DNA of 64,000 bases from Flavobacteriales bacterium (GTDB taxonomy: Bacteria > Bacteroidota > Bacteroidia > Flavobacteriales_D > Sanyastnellaceae). A model generated the notes under the pieces. It saw only the letters and a program-made list of their open reading frames with translations. It was not told the DNA's origin and made no database searches. Positions 1-8,753 of the stretch are shown here, piece by piece. Numbering within the stretch: position 1 is the first letter of the stretch; each line of letters opens with the position of its first letter. The stretch covers positions 1-64,000 of the forward strand of contig JAKVAX010000017.1 of NCBI GenBank assembly GCA_022447625.1. Reading direction: 5' to 3'. The position numbers were made by a program, and so were the translations under genes.

Positions 1-68
1 TGAAGACGTTTTCCTGTTTTTATCATGGTGATTTTCCGCTTAAAAGCGGTCAACCTATTTCAGGGAAT

Positions 69-262
69 GACAGAATGTGGAATGAATGAGTTGTTCGTGG
101 ACTGTTGACTGAAACTTTCGTTGCGCCTTGCGCAACGCTCTTGAATGAAGACTACACGTAGAGATTGCCCCGTGGGCAATCTGGTGGAGATAGTTCGTGG
201 TTCGTGGCTAGTAGTGAATGGTGAATCATTATTCATTAATCACGATTCCTGATTTATTATTC
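69..262 (+). repeat. Composite REP-like intergenic repeat, copy A
   Basis: This gene-free stretch upstream of sucD holds one unit of a dispersed repeat. In order it has GTGGAATG-type words, a GTGGACTGTTGACTG segment, hairpin 1 (GTTGCGC-CTT-GCGCAAC, 120-136), a short spacer, then hairpin 2 (arms AGATTGCCC and GGGCAATCT, 162-182) directly preceded by GTAG, then TTCGTGG words and an AT-rich tail around ATTCATTAATCACGATTC. The same order recurs near 5.3, 10.4, 10.5 and 41.8 kb. GTAG next to a palindrome is typical of REP elements mobilised by RAYT transposases; that link is inference. In 1-68 I see only a small hairpin (36-49). Confidence 0.8.
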
Positions 263-350
263 TAACCCGTCCACCACGATCCGAAATCCGCGATCTGAGT
301 TCCTCGTAGAATCTTTCGTCCAATCCCTGTAGATTTTCCTTTTTCCTTTC

Positions 351-358
351 TATTTTCG
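351..358 (+). promoter_or_regulatory. Putative -7 promoter box of sucD
   Basis: TATTTTCG lies 30 bases before the sucD ATG and resembles the Bacteroidota -7 element TAnnTTTG with one change. The identical octamer sits 20 bases before the porE start (54799-54806). I cannot place a clear -33 TTTG. Confidence 0.4.
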
Positions 359-388
359 CGCTCGAATTCACGTAGAAAAAAGATACCA

Positions 389-1258
389 ATGAGCGTACTT
401 GTCAATAAAGATTCAAAAGTGATCGTACAGGGCTTCACAGGAAGCGAAGGAAGTTTCCACGCAGGCCAAATGATCGAATATGGAACGAACGTCGTAGGTG
501 GAGTTACTCCAGGAAAAGGCGGGCAAGATCACCTTGGTAAGCCAGTTTACAACACTGTAGAAGACGCAGTGAAAGCTACAGGAGCAGATGTATCAATCAT
601 CTTCGTTCCACCAGCATTCGCAGCTGACGCGATTCTTGAAGCTGCTGACGCAGGAATCAAAGTAATCGTGACAATTACAGAAGGTATTCCAGTAAACGAT
701 ATGGTTCGCGTGAAGAAGTACATCGACCAACTTGATTGTACGATGATCGGACCTAACTGTCCTGGAATCATCACTGCTGGAGAAGCGAAGATTGGTATCA
801 TGCCTGGATTCATTTTCAATCCAGGACGAATTGGTATCGTTTCTAAGTCGGGCACATTGACTTACGAAGCAGTTGACCAGATCACGAAAGCGGGTATGGG
901 ACAATCAACAGCCATCGGTATCGGTGGTGACCCAATCATCGGAACGACAACCCTAGAAGCTATTCAGCTTTTCATGGACGATCCTGAGACAGACGGTATT
1001 GTTATGATCGGTGAGATTGGTGGCGACCTTGAGGTGAAAGCTGCACGTTGGATCAAAGAGCACGGTACAAAGCCGGTAGTTGGATTTATCGCAGGCGAAA
1101 CAGCGCCGAAAGGTCGTACAATGGGTCATGCTGGAGCGATTGTTTCTGGTGAAGAAGAATCAGCGCAAGCGAAGAAGAAGATCATGCGTGAATGTGGAAT
1201 TCACGTGGTAGATTCTCCTGCACAAATTGGAGCGAAAATGAGTGAACTGATCGCTTAG
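389..1258 (+). CDS. sucD: Succinyl-CoA ligase (ADP/GDP-forming) alpha subunit
   Basis: Alpha subunit of succinyl-CoA synthetase, a cytoplasmic TCA-cycle enzyme that makes succinate and ATP or GTP from succinyl-CoA. The 289-residue length is normal. The N-terminal CoA-binding Rossmann domain shows [16 protein letters not shown] near residue 14 and GGVTPGKGG near residue 38. The C-terminal ligase domain carries the phospho-histidine in [10 protein letters not shown] (His247 here, matching the E. coli active-site histidine region). The beta subunit sucC is not adjacent, which is common in this phylum. The gene stands alone, with repeat copy A upstream and a long gene-free stretch downstream. Confidence 0.97.
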   Translation: MSVLVNKDSKVIVQGFTGSEGSFHAGQMIEYGTNVVGGVTPGKGGQDHLGKPVYNTVEDAVKATGADVSIIFVPPAFAADAILEAADAGIKVIVTITEGIPVNDMVRVKKYIDQLDCTMIGPNCPGIITAGEAKIGIMPGFIFNPGRIGIVSKSGTLTYEAVDQITKAGMGQSTAIGIGGDPIIGTTTLEAIQLFMDDPETDGIVMIGEIGGDLEVKAARWIKEHGTKPVVGFIAGETAPKGRTMGHAGAIVSGEEESAQAKKKIMRECGIHVVDSPAQIGAKMSELIA

Positions 1259-2043
1259 AACGCACTTCGTTTCCGATTTCCGATGTTTATTAGTGTTGGC
1301 TGAGATGAGAAATCTCAACCGAACGTCATTTTCTAAGACTGGCCGGTCCTTCGTTATTCTACGTGTTTCTTAGAGGGGGCAACAAACAGGCTAAAAATGA
1401 TACAATCCCGAGTTGTAGGCCATAAAGTAGAGGTCGTAACAGAAGGTCTTTGGGTAAAATTGAATGTAAGCAAGCTCAACAGAATTGTTGATTCATGGCG
1501 AGCTTTCGGTCTAGCAAGGTGCTCGTTTGATTTGCAGGGAAAAGTGTCGTCCAAAACCTGTGCGTTGATTCCGAATGTTTAGCTCGACAATTAGGGTGCT
1601 TCATCGTCTTTGAATAACGCTTCCTCATGCACTTCTTGACGCATGAACACCTGTGCGCAATCCCTATCAAGACAACGAATTCAACTTTTTTAACACGGTT
1701 GAGCAACTATTTGTGGGTCAGGGTAGTGTTTCAAATAGACGCGTGTGCATGACGATTTATCCCATTGACTTTGGCATTGTTGTTTGCACTGCTTGATCCA
1801 CTGGCCTTCCTAAAAGTTAAACCTGGAAAGGTATGTAAGGAAAACATATCTCTTCTTCAAAGCAATCATCCGTTACTTCCAGATGACCAGTGATTGGGGC
1901 AAAGAAGCCCCGATACCTTTCTTCTTGCTAGGCCGTAATCTAATTTCTGGTAAGCAAAAAGCGAGACTAGAATGCTTGTAGATGACCACAAATGCCAGCC
2001 AGAAGGCGACTAAATTCGTTTTTAAACCTAAATAATCGAGGAA
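1259..2043. other. 785-base gene-free region
   Basis: No convincing gene. The short open frames have no signal peptide, recognisable motif or family resemblance. Two small stem-loops are visible: 1298-1320 (GGCTGAGAT/ATCTCAACC, no T-run), which could end the sucD transcript, and 1896-1911 (GGGGC-AAAGAA-GCCCC). The region lacks the dispersed repeats found in other large gaps. It could be a decayed gene or element, but I cannot identify one. Confidence 0.5.
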
Positions 2044-3639
2044 ATGAACAATCTAAATCAAACGTCAATAAATACCTTCAGGTGGTGGAAGCCGTCAGGG
2101 TTTTCTGCGGCTACCGATACCTTTAGAGTATTCACTGTAGTTATGGTCATGATGATGCTCACGGTAACTTCTTATGCACAAACTACTTTCAATGCGCTCA
2201 TCGATGATGATTGGTATAACCCTGATAATTGGACAAATGGCCTGCCAAATGAGAATAACGCTGCTTACATTGAAGGTGGCTTGGAAGTTAACTTTACGGA
2301 AGACATGAGTCTTAATTATAATCTCAGTCTGCTAGAGGATGCAATACTAAACAACTATGCTAATCTGACCATAGGAATCTCCAACGCTCTAAGTGTTTTT
2401 GAATCCGATGCTTCATTTAATAATTACGGGGTGCTAAATGTCGAGGGCATAATGTATAATTTTTCCACTGTCTACTTAGAGAACGAAGTGAATGTAAGCG
2501 GGGTAATAATTAATGCGTACACAGGTTTCCCGGCGGTGTTATGTAACAATGCGAACTTAACGGTTGATTCAATAGGTGAGGTGCAAAATGAAGGCATTTG
2601 GCATAATGAAGCTACCATGAATAACAATGGTGAGATGTTGAATGCGGGCTACCTTTTGTTGTGTGGTGCATGGACAGGTAATGACCCTTCACCTTGGGCA
2701 GGAGCAGGATACATAATCAATGAGGGTTGTGATGATTTTCCGGAGTGCCAAGAATTACAAGAATATTTAGTCTCAGCCGTTGTTGGCTGCACTGACGAAA
2801 CTGCATGTAACTACAATCCTGAAGCGATAATCGATGATGGAAGTTGCTTAGAGGATATAGATAATGATGGTATCTGCGAGGATTGTGAGAATTTTGAAAT
2901 TATTGTTGTCGATTGCGATTGTGAGTTTTTCGACCCAGTCACCTATACTGTGTTTTTTGTGGAGGTGGACGAAGAAATGTGCACACTGATAGAGAACTGC
3001 AATTGTGAATGTATCAACGACATTGATAATGATGGTATCTGCGACGAAAATGAAATTACGGGTTGTACAGACCCTGATGCGTGTAATTATGACCCGAGTG
3101 CTACCGATGATGACGGATCATGCACAGGTGAAGTCGTAGTGTATCCGGTAGAAGGGAATATGTATCCTGAAATTCTTGATGCAACAACCTACATATACTC
3201 AGAGACTGCTGGAAGTGCTTATGAATGGACATGCGATGGTGGAACTATCCTATCTGGAAATGGGACGAATCAAGTGGAGGTTTTATGGGACTCAGTAGAT
3301 ATTGGTCTTTTGTGCGTGACAGAAACTACATCTGAACAGTGCATTGGAACCATGGTTTGCATTGAGGTGTATCCGTCTACTGTCGGAGTAAATGAGTTTT
3401 TATCGCTGGAGGTGGAAATCTACCCAAACCCAGCATCAGAATATGTTACCATCAAATGGAATCAATTCATGGAGGGCGTGACCTATCAACTCCTGGATTC
3501 AAGTGGGAAGTTAGTCCGCCAAGGAATTATTCAAAAACAGGATGTTCGCATAGAAACGTCTGATTTAGCTGCGGGTAAATATGTGCTGCGAACAAAGAAA
3601 AATAGTATGGTAGGTGGTGACATTATCTTCTTAAAATAG
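2044..3639 (+). CDS. Secreted protein with cysteine/Asp-rich GCTD repeats and T9SS type A sorting domain
   Basis: A 531-residue exported protein of unknown function. The N-terminus has a late hydrophobic stretch (about residues 28-45, ending SYAQ) that looks like a signal peptide after a long polar lead. The middle is Asn/Asp-rich. Two modules of the Bacteroidota type GCTDxxACNYxPxAxxDDGSC occur at about residues 257-278 and 339-360, each near DxDNDGIC calcium-binding-like strings. The last ~80 residues form a T9SS type A sorting domain: EIYPNPASEYVTIKW, GKLVRQG, then DLAAGKYVLR and a short basic/hydrophobic end. It should be exported by Sec, translocated by T9SS, and anchored or released at the cell surface. 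A strong terminator follows. Confidence 0.85.
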   Translation: MNNLNQTSINTFRWWKPSGFSAATDTFRVFTVVMVMMMLTVTSYAQTTFNALIDDDWYNPDNWTNGLPNENNAAYIEGGLEVNFTEDMSLNYNLSLLEDAILNNYANLTIGISNALSVFESDASFNNYGVLNVEGIMYNFSTVYLENEVNVSGVIINAYTGFPAVLCNNANLTVDSIGEVQNEGIWHNEATMNNNGEMLNAGYLLLCGAWTGNDPSPWAGAGYIINEGCDDFPECQELQEYLVSAVVGCTDETACNYNPEAIIDDGSCLEDIDNDGICEDCENFEIIVVDCDCEFFDPVTYTVFFVEVDEEMCTLIENCNCECINDIDNDGICDENEITGCTDPDACNYDPSATDDDGSCTGEVVVYPVEGNMYPEILDATTYIYSETAGSAYEWTCDGGTILSGNGTNQVEVLWDSVDIGLLCVTETTSEQCIGTMVCIEVYPSTVGVNEFLSLEVEIYPNPASEYVTIKWNQFMEGVTYQLLDSSGKLVRQGIIQKQDVRIETSDLAAGKYVLRTKKNSMVGGDIIFLK

Positions 3640-3657
3640 AAGCAGACTATCTAAAAA

Positions 3658-3687
3658 TGAAAAGGGAGGCTCAACCTCCCTTTTTTT
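3658..3687 (+). terminator. Rho-independent terminator
   Basis: Stem AAAGGGAGG / CCTCCC with loop CTCAA, followed by seven T on the plus strand, 20 bases after the stop of the T9SS-sorted protein gene. The A-run on the other side could also let it act on transcripts from the convergent GH109 gene. Confidence 0.85.
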
Positions 3688-3753
3688 GTTTGCTATAACT
3701 TCTCATCAATTCTTTTTACCCATAATTTAGAGAGCTTGTATGCGTTGATGGGC

Positions 3754-5127
3754 TTATTTTCTCATGATTTCAAGTCCTCGTTTTTGTTTCCATGTTGTTG
3801 AGGTAAAGTCAGGGATTTGAACAGCGGAACTATTTTGGGCTACAGAGAGTTCAGAGAGGGGAGTAATGGCGCTCCAAAGTATACCGTCATAAACATTCAG
3901 ATCGAGAGCTAATCCTTTGTTCAGGCAGTCAATCAGACGCCACATCATAATGAAGTCCATGCCGCCATGACCAATGCTTTTCGCGCGGGCTTCGTCGCCC
4001 ATCGTCTTCCAGAAAGGGTGCTTGTAACGCTCACGGTATTCTGTATAGGTCGCATCATCCACCCACTGGTGCCAATCCCATGTTGGACCATGGTCGAGGT
4101 ACAGTTTCGACGGGTAGCCTTGATGAACGGCCTTCGTACCGCAAACGGTATTAATACGTGAATAGGGTCTTCCGGTGTGAGTGTCGAATTGCAGCATGAT
4201 GGTCTTCCCACCAAAGGTGCGAATCAAGGTCGTGTTTATATCCCCCTGAGCAAACTGCTGAGGAAGCTCGGTTCCCGCGGTAGCGGCAGACAAGGCGGCC
4301 TCACGCGAACTCATAGAAACCAAATGACTGAAGTAATCGCCACGTCCAATATCAAAGTACATCGCTACAGGACCTAATCCGTGCGTTGTGTAAAGGTTCC
4401 CATTGCGGTCTTCATGATGATACAAGCGCCAACGTTCATGGTAGTACTTCTCATCAATCATCAGCTGACGTAAGTCGTGAATGTAGGCACACTCGGCATG
4501 GGTCAAATCCCCAAACACACCTTCAGAGATCATCTGAAGCACCCATAATTCTTCGTCGTTGTAGCAGCAGTTCTCCAACATGATGTGGTGCACCTGCTTC
4601 TCCTCAGCCAACTGAATAATTTTCCAGCAATCCTCCAGCGTATATGCCGCCGGAACTTCCGAAGCCACATGCTTCCCTTGTTCCATGGCATACAAAGCCA
4701 TCTCCGCATGCAACTCCCAAGGAGTACAAATCACAACGAGATCAACGTCTTCACGCTCCACCACTTGCTTCCAACCCTCAGGTCCTTCCGCGATAGCTTC
4801 AGGAAGCACGGTTTGCTTACCGGCCAAGGCAATGAACCCTTCGGCCACCTTCTCTTCAGAAAGATCACAGATGACACTCACATTGGCCTGTCCGTTCTTG
4901 ATTAATAGCTCGAACATATCAAGCAAGGTCTTCCCACGGTTCCCGATCCCAATAACCGCCACATTCACGGTTGGAATCGGATCCACGGCCAATCTAACGG
5001 CACTACCCGTGCCCTTGGTTTCATTCAATAATTCATTGAGTTGATCGGTCGGGACTTGCGCCCCCGTCGGAAGAGAGAAGAATGCGCCTAGCCCAGCGCT
5101 GAGCTTAATAAACTCGCTGCGTTTCAT
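3754..5127 (-). CDS. Gfo/Idh/MocA family protein, GH109-type (NAD-dependent glycosidase)
   Basis: Probable NAD-dependent glycoside hydrolase of family GH109, whose characterised members remove alpha-N-acetylgalactosamine; the substrate here is unproven. From the ATG at 5127 the protein has 457 residues. Residues 1-24 are a signal-like segment with KR rather than a full twin-arginine. VAVIGIGNRG at 56-65 is the NAD-binding glycine motif. The stretch around LENCCYNDEELW (184-195), HAECAYIHDLR (210-220) and NGNLYTTHGLGP is characteristic of GH109. An in-frame ATG 11 codons upstream (5160) is less likely because the family starts with the MKR-type leader. It stands alone between a T9SS gene and repeat copy B. 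Confidence 0.85.
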   Translation of the reverse strand: MKRSEFIKLSAGLGAFFSLPTGAQVPTDQLNELLNETKGTGSAVRLAVDPIPTVNVAVIGIGNRGKTLLDMFELLIKNGQANVSVICDLSEEKVAEGFIALAGKQTVLPEAIAEGPEGWKQVVEREDVDLVVICTPWELHAEMALYAMEQGKHVASEVPAAYTLEDCWKIIQLAEEKQVHHIMLENCCYNDEELWVLQMISEGVFGDLTHAECAYIHDLRQLMIDEKYYHERWRLYHHEDRNGNLYTTHGLGPVAMYFDIGRGDYFSHLVSMSSREAALSAATAGTELPQQFAQGDINTTLIRTFGGKTIMLQFDTHTGRPYSRINTVCGTKAVHQGYPSKLYLDHGPTWDWHQWVDDATYTEYRERYKHPFWKTMGDEARAKSIGHGGMDFIMMWRLIDCLNKGLALDLNVYDGILWSAITPLSELSVAQNSSAVQIPDFTSTTWKQKRGLEIMRK

Positions 5128-5197
5128 AGTATTGGTGTACTTGTTCGTTAGCTGAGTCACGAAGTTAGTGATTGAGAAGTGAATTCAACTCACCCTT

Positions 5198-5508
5198 TGG
5201 AGGGATTGCAGATCGTGGTGGAACGTTGAATGTGGAATGTTGAATGAAGGAGTTACTCGTGGTTCGTGGACTCTGGACTGTGGACCGTGGACCGTGGACT
5301 GGTTGTTCGTTGCGCCTTGCGCAACGCTTTATCGCTCCTATTGTATGTAGAGATTGCCCCCGTGGGCAATCTATTCCGCGCGAGTTCGTGGTATGTAGTT
5401 CGTAGTTAAGAATGACCCAATTCAAAATTCATTAATCACGATTCATTATTTATTATTCCTTGGGCGCAAGAACGACTTACGCCCTGCGCCCTAAGCCATA
5501 CGCCCAAG
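5198..5508 (+). repeat. Composite REP-like intergenic repeat, copy B
   Basis: The gap between the GH109 gene and folK (5128-5527) is filled by this unit: GTTGAATGTGGAATG words (5224-5245), GTGGACTG/GTGGACCG tandem words (5266-5301), hairpin 1 GTTGCGC-CTT-GCGCAAC (5309-5325), GTAG followed by hairpin 2 with arms AGATTGCCC and GGGCAATCT (5351-5372), TTCGTGG/TTCGTAG words, and the AT-rich ATTCATTAATCACGATTC tail. A separate inverted repeat CTTGGGCG (5459-5466) / CGCCCAAG (5501-5508) abuts it, enclosing TACGCCCTGCGCCCTA. The orientation matches copies A, C and D. Confidence 0.8.
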
Positions 5509-5513
5509 AGTCA

Positions 5514-5521
5514 TATCTTTG
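5514..5521 (+). promoter_or_regulatory. Putative -7 promoter box of folK
   Basis: TATCTTTG matches the Bacteroidota -7 consensus TAnnTTTG exactly and ends only six bases before the folK ATG at 5528. If used, transcription would start at or beside the start codon and give a leaderless or nearly leaderless mRNA. Confidence 0.5.
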
Positions 5522-5527
5522 CCCGCC

Positions 5528-6031
5528 ATGCACAAAGTCACCTTAGGAATCGGCGGAAATCTCGGACAGCGAGAGTTGTTTCTTTTGTATACAAGGAAGC
5601 ATCTGGCGAACTATGTGGGTGCGCTAATAGCGGAGAGTTCGATTTATGAAACAGCCGCTTGGGGAATGGGGGAGGCGCCTGATTTTCTAAATCAAGTGGT
5701 GATCTATGAAACGGCGATGACGGCGGAAGAGGTCCTGAATGAGATTCGTTCGATTGAACGAATGTTAGGTCGCAAACGATCTGCGACGGATGGGTATCAG
5801 AGTCGGACGTGTGATATTGATATTTTGCTTTTTGATGATGAGGTCATTGATCAAGCAGACCTGCTGGTGCCGCATCCTGGAATTCCGAAACGACGATTTG
5901 TGTTGGAACCTTTGAACGAACTCATCCCTGATTTCATTCATCCAGTTCATGGAAGTTCGATAGCTTCGTTGTTGGAAGCTTGTGATGATAATACGGAAGT
6001 AAAGAAATGGCCCTCCCATATAGTTATATAA
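5528..6031 (+). CDS. folK: 2-amino-4-hydroxy-6-hydroxymethyldihydropteridine diphosphokinase
   Basis: HPPK transfers pyrophosphate from ATP to 6-hydroxymethyl-7,8-dihydropterin in folate biosynthesis, in the cytoplasm. Residues 3-13 (KVTLGIGGNLG) are the N-terminal HPPK strand. ETAAWGM lies near residue 45, and the signature region with RTCDIDILLFDD (two catalytic aspartates in DIDILLFD) and VPHPGIPKRRFVLEPL follow. The 167-residue length is typical. I chose the ATG at 5528; a TTG three codons upstream would overlap the promoter box. The 3' end overlaps the deoxynucleoside kinase gene by 25 bases, so the two are probably translationally coupled. Confidence 0.95.
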   Translation: MHKVTLGIGGNLGQRELFLLYTRKHLANYVGALIAESSIYETAAWGMGEAPDFLNQVVIYETAMTAEEVLNEIRSIERMLGRKRSATDGYQSRTCDIDILLFDDEVIDQADLLVPHPGIPKRRFVLEPLNELIPDFIHPVHGSSIASLLEACDDNTEVKKWPSHIVI

Positions 6032-6645
6032 CGATCGAAGGTAACATTGGTGCTGGCAAAACTTCTTTGGCAACACGCTTGGCAGAGAAGAACAATGCGC
6101 GTTTGGTCTTGGAGGAATTTGCAGAGAATCCGTTCCTAGAACATTTCTATAAAAATCCAGATCGATACTCGTTTCCGGTAGAGCTGAGCTTCCTTGCTGA
6201 ACGATTCAGCCAATTGAAAGAAGTACTTGCCAGCAGAAACCTCTTCCAAAGTGAAGTGGTCTCTGACTACTTCATCAATAAATGCTACATCTTCGCTCGG
6301 GCCAATCTGCAACCAGAGGAGTTTGACCTCTTCATGCAGCTTTTCAAAATTGTAGAAAGCAACATCCCGAAACCGGAATTGCTTGTATATCTCTACCTCC
6401 CAATCGAACAGCTCCAGGCCAACATCAAGAAACGCGGCCGAACCTTTGAGCAGGAGATCACAGATAATTACCTCAAGAGCATCGACAAGAGTTACTTCAC
6501 CTTCATGAAGCAACACCGTAAAATGCGCACGGTCATCATCGACACCTCAGACGTTGATTTTGTCAACAATGAAGATGATTTCCTTCGAATGGAGGAGTTG
6601 ATTCGGGCTCCGTACAAGAGGGGAATTACTCGGGTTAAGGCGTAG
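6007..6645 (+). CDS. Deoxynucleoside kinase (deoxyadenosine/deoxyguanosine kinase family)
   Basis: Phosphorylates deoxynucleosides to monophosphates for nucleotide salvage in the cytoplasm. The P-loop ITIEGNIGAGKTSLA is at residues 7-21, the family ExF/EF stretch LEEFAENPFLEHFY follows near residue 36, and YLYLPIEQLQANIKKRGR near residue 130 holds the DRS-like/lid arginine region of dNK enzymes. The 212-residue length fits. The gene overlaps folK by 25 bases; folK-dNK pairing is familiar in Bacteroidota. Substrate preference cannot be read from the sequence. Confidence 0.9.
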   Translation: MALPYSYITIEGNIGAGKTSLATRLAEKNNARLVLEEFAENPFLEHFYKNPDRYSFPVELSFLAERFSQLKEVLASRNLFQSEVVSDYFINKCYIFARANLQPEEFDLFMQLFKIVESNIPKPELLVYLYLPIEQLQANIKKRGRTFEQEITDNYLKSIDKSYFTFMKQHRKMRTVIIDTSDVDFVNNEDDFLRMEELIRAPYKRGITRVKA

Positions 6646-6655
6646 GTCCATACTT

Positions 6656-6767
6656 CTCCGGCGTCCGGCGTCCGTGGGGTGTTGTAGGCTGTAGGCAGTA
6701 AGCAGCCTTACGCTTTGCGTTTGAGTTGTGGCATACAGCTTACTGCCTACCGCCTACTGCCTACAGC
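6656..6767. repeat. Inverted repeat of GTAGGCAGTAAGC/GCTTACTGCCTAC type
   Basis: The gap before sppA contains a tandem CCGGCGTC pair (6656-6674) and then a large inverted repeat. GCTGTAGGCAGTA (6688-6700) pairs with TACTGCCTACAGC (6755-6767), and GTAGGCAGTAAGC (6691-6703) can instead pair with GCTTACTGCCTAC (6738-6750), so alternative folds compete. There is no T-run, so it is not a plain terminator. Part of the word (TACTGCCTACAGCTTAC) recurs at 10652-10668 at the edge of repeat copy C. It is a second intergenic repeat family. Confidence 0.7.
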
Positions 6768-6832
6768 GAACCGCTAGTCCACTCCCTTTTTCCACTCACC
6801 AAAACCCTCGTTTCTCTTGTGAATTCTCCTTC

Positions 6833-6840
6833 TATCTTTG
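6833..6840 (+). promoter_or_regulatory. Putative -7 promoter box of sppA
   Basis: TATCTTTG matches the Bacteroidota consensus TAnnTTTG and ends 18 bases before the sppA ATG, giving a short 5' leader. It is the same octamer as before folK and glnN. Confidence 0.6.
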
Positions 6841-6858
6841 AGATTGTAAAGATGTGCT

Positions 6859-8751
6859 ATGAGTAAAATGACATTCGGAAAAACAGTGTTCGCTTCACTA
6901 GTAGGAAGCGCACTTTCATTCTTGGCAGTAGGACTGCTGTTGATCTTCATCGTAACAGCGATGATTGGGGCTGCGATTAGCGGTGCCATGCAGGATATTG
7001 AAGGAGGTAAAAGTGTCTCAGTCAAAGATCAATCTGTTCTTCACATTGAGTTAAACGACCCAATTGTGGAGCGTGGGAATGACAAAGACTTCAAATTGAA
7101 CTTAAATACATTCGAGCCTGAGGTGAGCTTGGGACTGAACCATATCCTAGAAGACATTGACGCGGCAGCGGGAGATGATCGTATTGAAGGGATCTTCCTT
7201 GATTTGAGTGGTGTGATGGGGGCTCCATCAACACTTCAGGATGTCCGCCAAGCGATTGTGAAGTTTAAGGAAAGCGGAAAGTGGGTAGTTTCTTACGGAG
7301 AAGGATACACACAAAGCGCTTACTACATCGCTTCAGCTGCGGATGAGGTTTACCTCTACCCAGAAGGACAAATGGAATTCTTCGGTCTGTACACAGAGCT
7401 GATGTTCTTCAAGAATATGTTGGATAAGCTCGAAATTGATGTGCAAATCGTCCGTGGTCCGGGTAACAAGTACAAGAGTGCTGTAGAGACCTTTATGTTG
7501 GATGAAATGTCGGAACCAAACCGTGAGCAGGTCGAGGCTTTCCTTGGTGATATCTGGAATCAGATGGTCATCGAAATGGGCGCTTCACGTAACCTATCTT
7601 CTGATCAACTCAACACACTAGCAGATAACCTTGAAATCGGATTGGCAGAAGAGGCAGTTTCAAATGGCTTGATCGATGGTTTGAAGTACCGCGATGAGAT
7701 TATTGATATGCTGCTTGAGCGTTCTGGACGAGCCATAGAGGAAGAAGAAAAAGAAGAAGGAGAGGAAGAGAAGAAACGTAAGTGGGATTTCTCCGATGAT
7801 GGAGAGGTTCGCTTTGTGACACTTCAAGATTACCACTTCGCTGGAGGTAAAACGGACTTCACGGAGGTGGAAGAGCCTTCTGACGATGAAGTAGCAGTTG
7901 TCTACGCTGTAGGTCAGATTGAAAGTGGGGAAGGTGATGATCAAACCATTGGTTCTGATCGAATTGCACGTGCCCTTCATGATGCTCGTTTAGACGACGA
8001 TGTGAAGGCAGTGGTGCTTCGCGTGAATAGCCCGGGCGGTTCCGCGCTAGCGAGTGACGTGATCTGGAGAGAAACACAATTGATCAAGGAAGCAGGCAAG
8101 CCATTTGTAGTTTCCATGGGAGACCTAGCAGCTTCAGGTGGTTACTACATCGCCGCAGGAGCAGACAAGATCTACGCTAACGAAAATACCATCACAGGTT
8201 CTATCGGTGTATTCGGCATCATTCCGAACATGGAGAAGATGTTTGAGAACAAGATCGGAATTACTTTCGATCGCGTGAGTACCAACGGTCACGCAGGAAT
8301 TCTGTCGGCTACGCGTCCACTTGCTGAAGATGAAAAAGAGTGGATTGATGAAATGATCGTCGACGTTTACGATGAATTCTTGCAGCGTGTTGCCGAAGGA
8401 AGAGGCATGACAACGGCAGAGGTTGATTCCATTGCTCAAGGTCGTGTTTGGTCTGGAACTGCGGCTAAGAAAATTGGTTTGGTTGACGAGTTTGGTGATC
8501 TAGAAGACGCTATCGCGGAAGCGGCTGCGATGGCAGAGATAGAGAACTACGAAGTGAAAGATCTTCCGCGCATGGTAGATCCATTTGAAGAGCTATTGAA
8601 GGAATTCGGTGCGACAGCCCAAATGAATGCCTTTATTGAAGAAACAGGAGTGGATGCTGTGTATATTGATCAAATGATGCAAGTGAAGAACATGGCTACC
8701 GGCGAAGAGATGATCCAAGCACACATGCCGTACTTCTTTGTGATCAAGTAA
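6859..8751 (+). CDS. sppA: Signal peptide peptidase SppA, 67 kDa type
   Basis: Membrane-anchored serine protease that degrades cleaved signal peptides. One N-terminal transmembrane segment (about residues 13-38) anchors it, with the catalytic part outside the inner membrane. The two tandem SppA domains of the long type are present. Lys206 in KYKSAVE and Ser426 in LAASGGYYIAAGA correspond to the Lys/Ser dyad. ITGSIGVFGIIPN follows the serine. The 630-residue length fits the 67K class. A Glu/Lys-rich linker (about residues 292-312) separates the domains. One copy of the TTCCGCGCTAGCGA word (8040-8053) encodes SALAS, and a one-mismatch copy is at 8508-8520. The TrmH-type gene starts two bases after the stop. 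Confidence 0.95.
   Translation: MSKMTFGKTVFASLVGSALSFLAVGLLLIFIVTAMIGAAISGAMQDIEGGKSVSVKDQSVLHIELNDPIVERGNDKDFKLNLNTFEPEVSLGLNHILEDIDAAAGDDRIEGIFLDLSGVMGAPSTLQDVRQAIVKFKESGKWVVSYGEGYTQSAYYIASAADEVYLYPEGQMEFFGLYTELMFFKNMLDKLEIDVQIVRGPGNKYKSAVETFMLDEMSEPNREQVEAFLGDIWNQMVIEMGASRNLSSDQLNTLADNLEIGLAEEAVSNGLIDGLKYRDEIIDMLLERSGRAIEEEEKEEGEEEKKRKWDFSDDGEVRFVTLQDYHFAGGKTDFTEVEEPSDDEVAVVYAVGQIESGEGDDQTIGSDRIARALHDARLDDDVKAVVLRVNSPGGSALASDVIWRETQLIKEAGKPFVVSMGDLAASGGYYIAAGADKIYANENTITGSIGVFGIIPNMEKMFENKIGITFDRVSTNGHAGILSATRPLAEDEKEWIDEMIVDVYDEFLQRVAEGRGMTTAEVDSIAQGRVWSGTAAKKIGLVDEFGDLEDAIAEAAAMAEIENYEVKDLPRMVDPFEELLKEFGATAQMNAFIEETGVDAVYIDQMMQVKNMATGEEMIQAHMPYFFVIK
8040..8052 (+). repeat. TTCCGCGCTAGCG word, copy 1 (in sppA)
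   Basis: Exact copy, followed by A (14-mer TTCCGCGCTAGCGA). Read here in the register TCC-GCG-CTA-GCG (Ser-Ala-Leu-Ala), right after the Gly-Gly of the SppA domain 2. Confidence 0.75.
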
Positions 8752-8753
8752 TC

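Noticed and set aside
1354-1706. Three short open frames on both strands between sucD and the T9SS protein gene
   Set aside because: All are 60-76 residues, overlap each other, and show no recognisable feature; they are consistent with chance in non-coding DNA.
5165-5425. Minus-strand open frame with STVHGPRSTVQSPR-like words (also at 10319-10504 and 41658-41843)
   Set aside because: These are translations of the GTGGACTG/GTGGACCG repeat words. The same amino-acid words appear at every repeat copy and have no signal, motif or start context.
7741-7790. Purine-rich GAAGAAGAAA tract in sppA as a tandem repeat or insertion
   Set aside because: It is an in-frame Glu/Lys linker between the two SppA domains and does not alter the reading frame.
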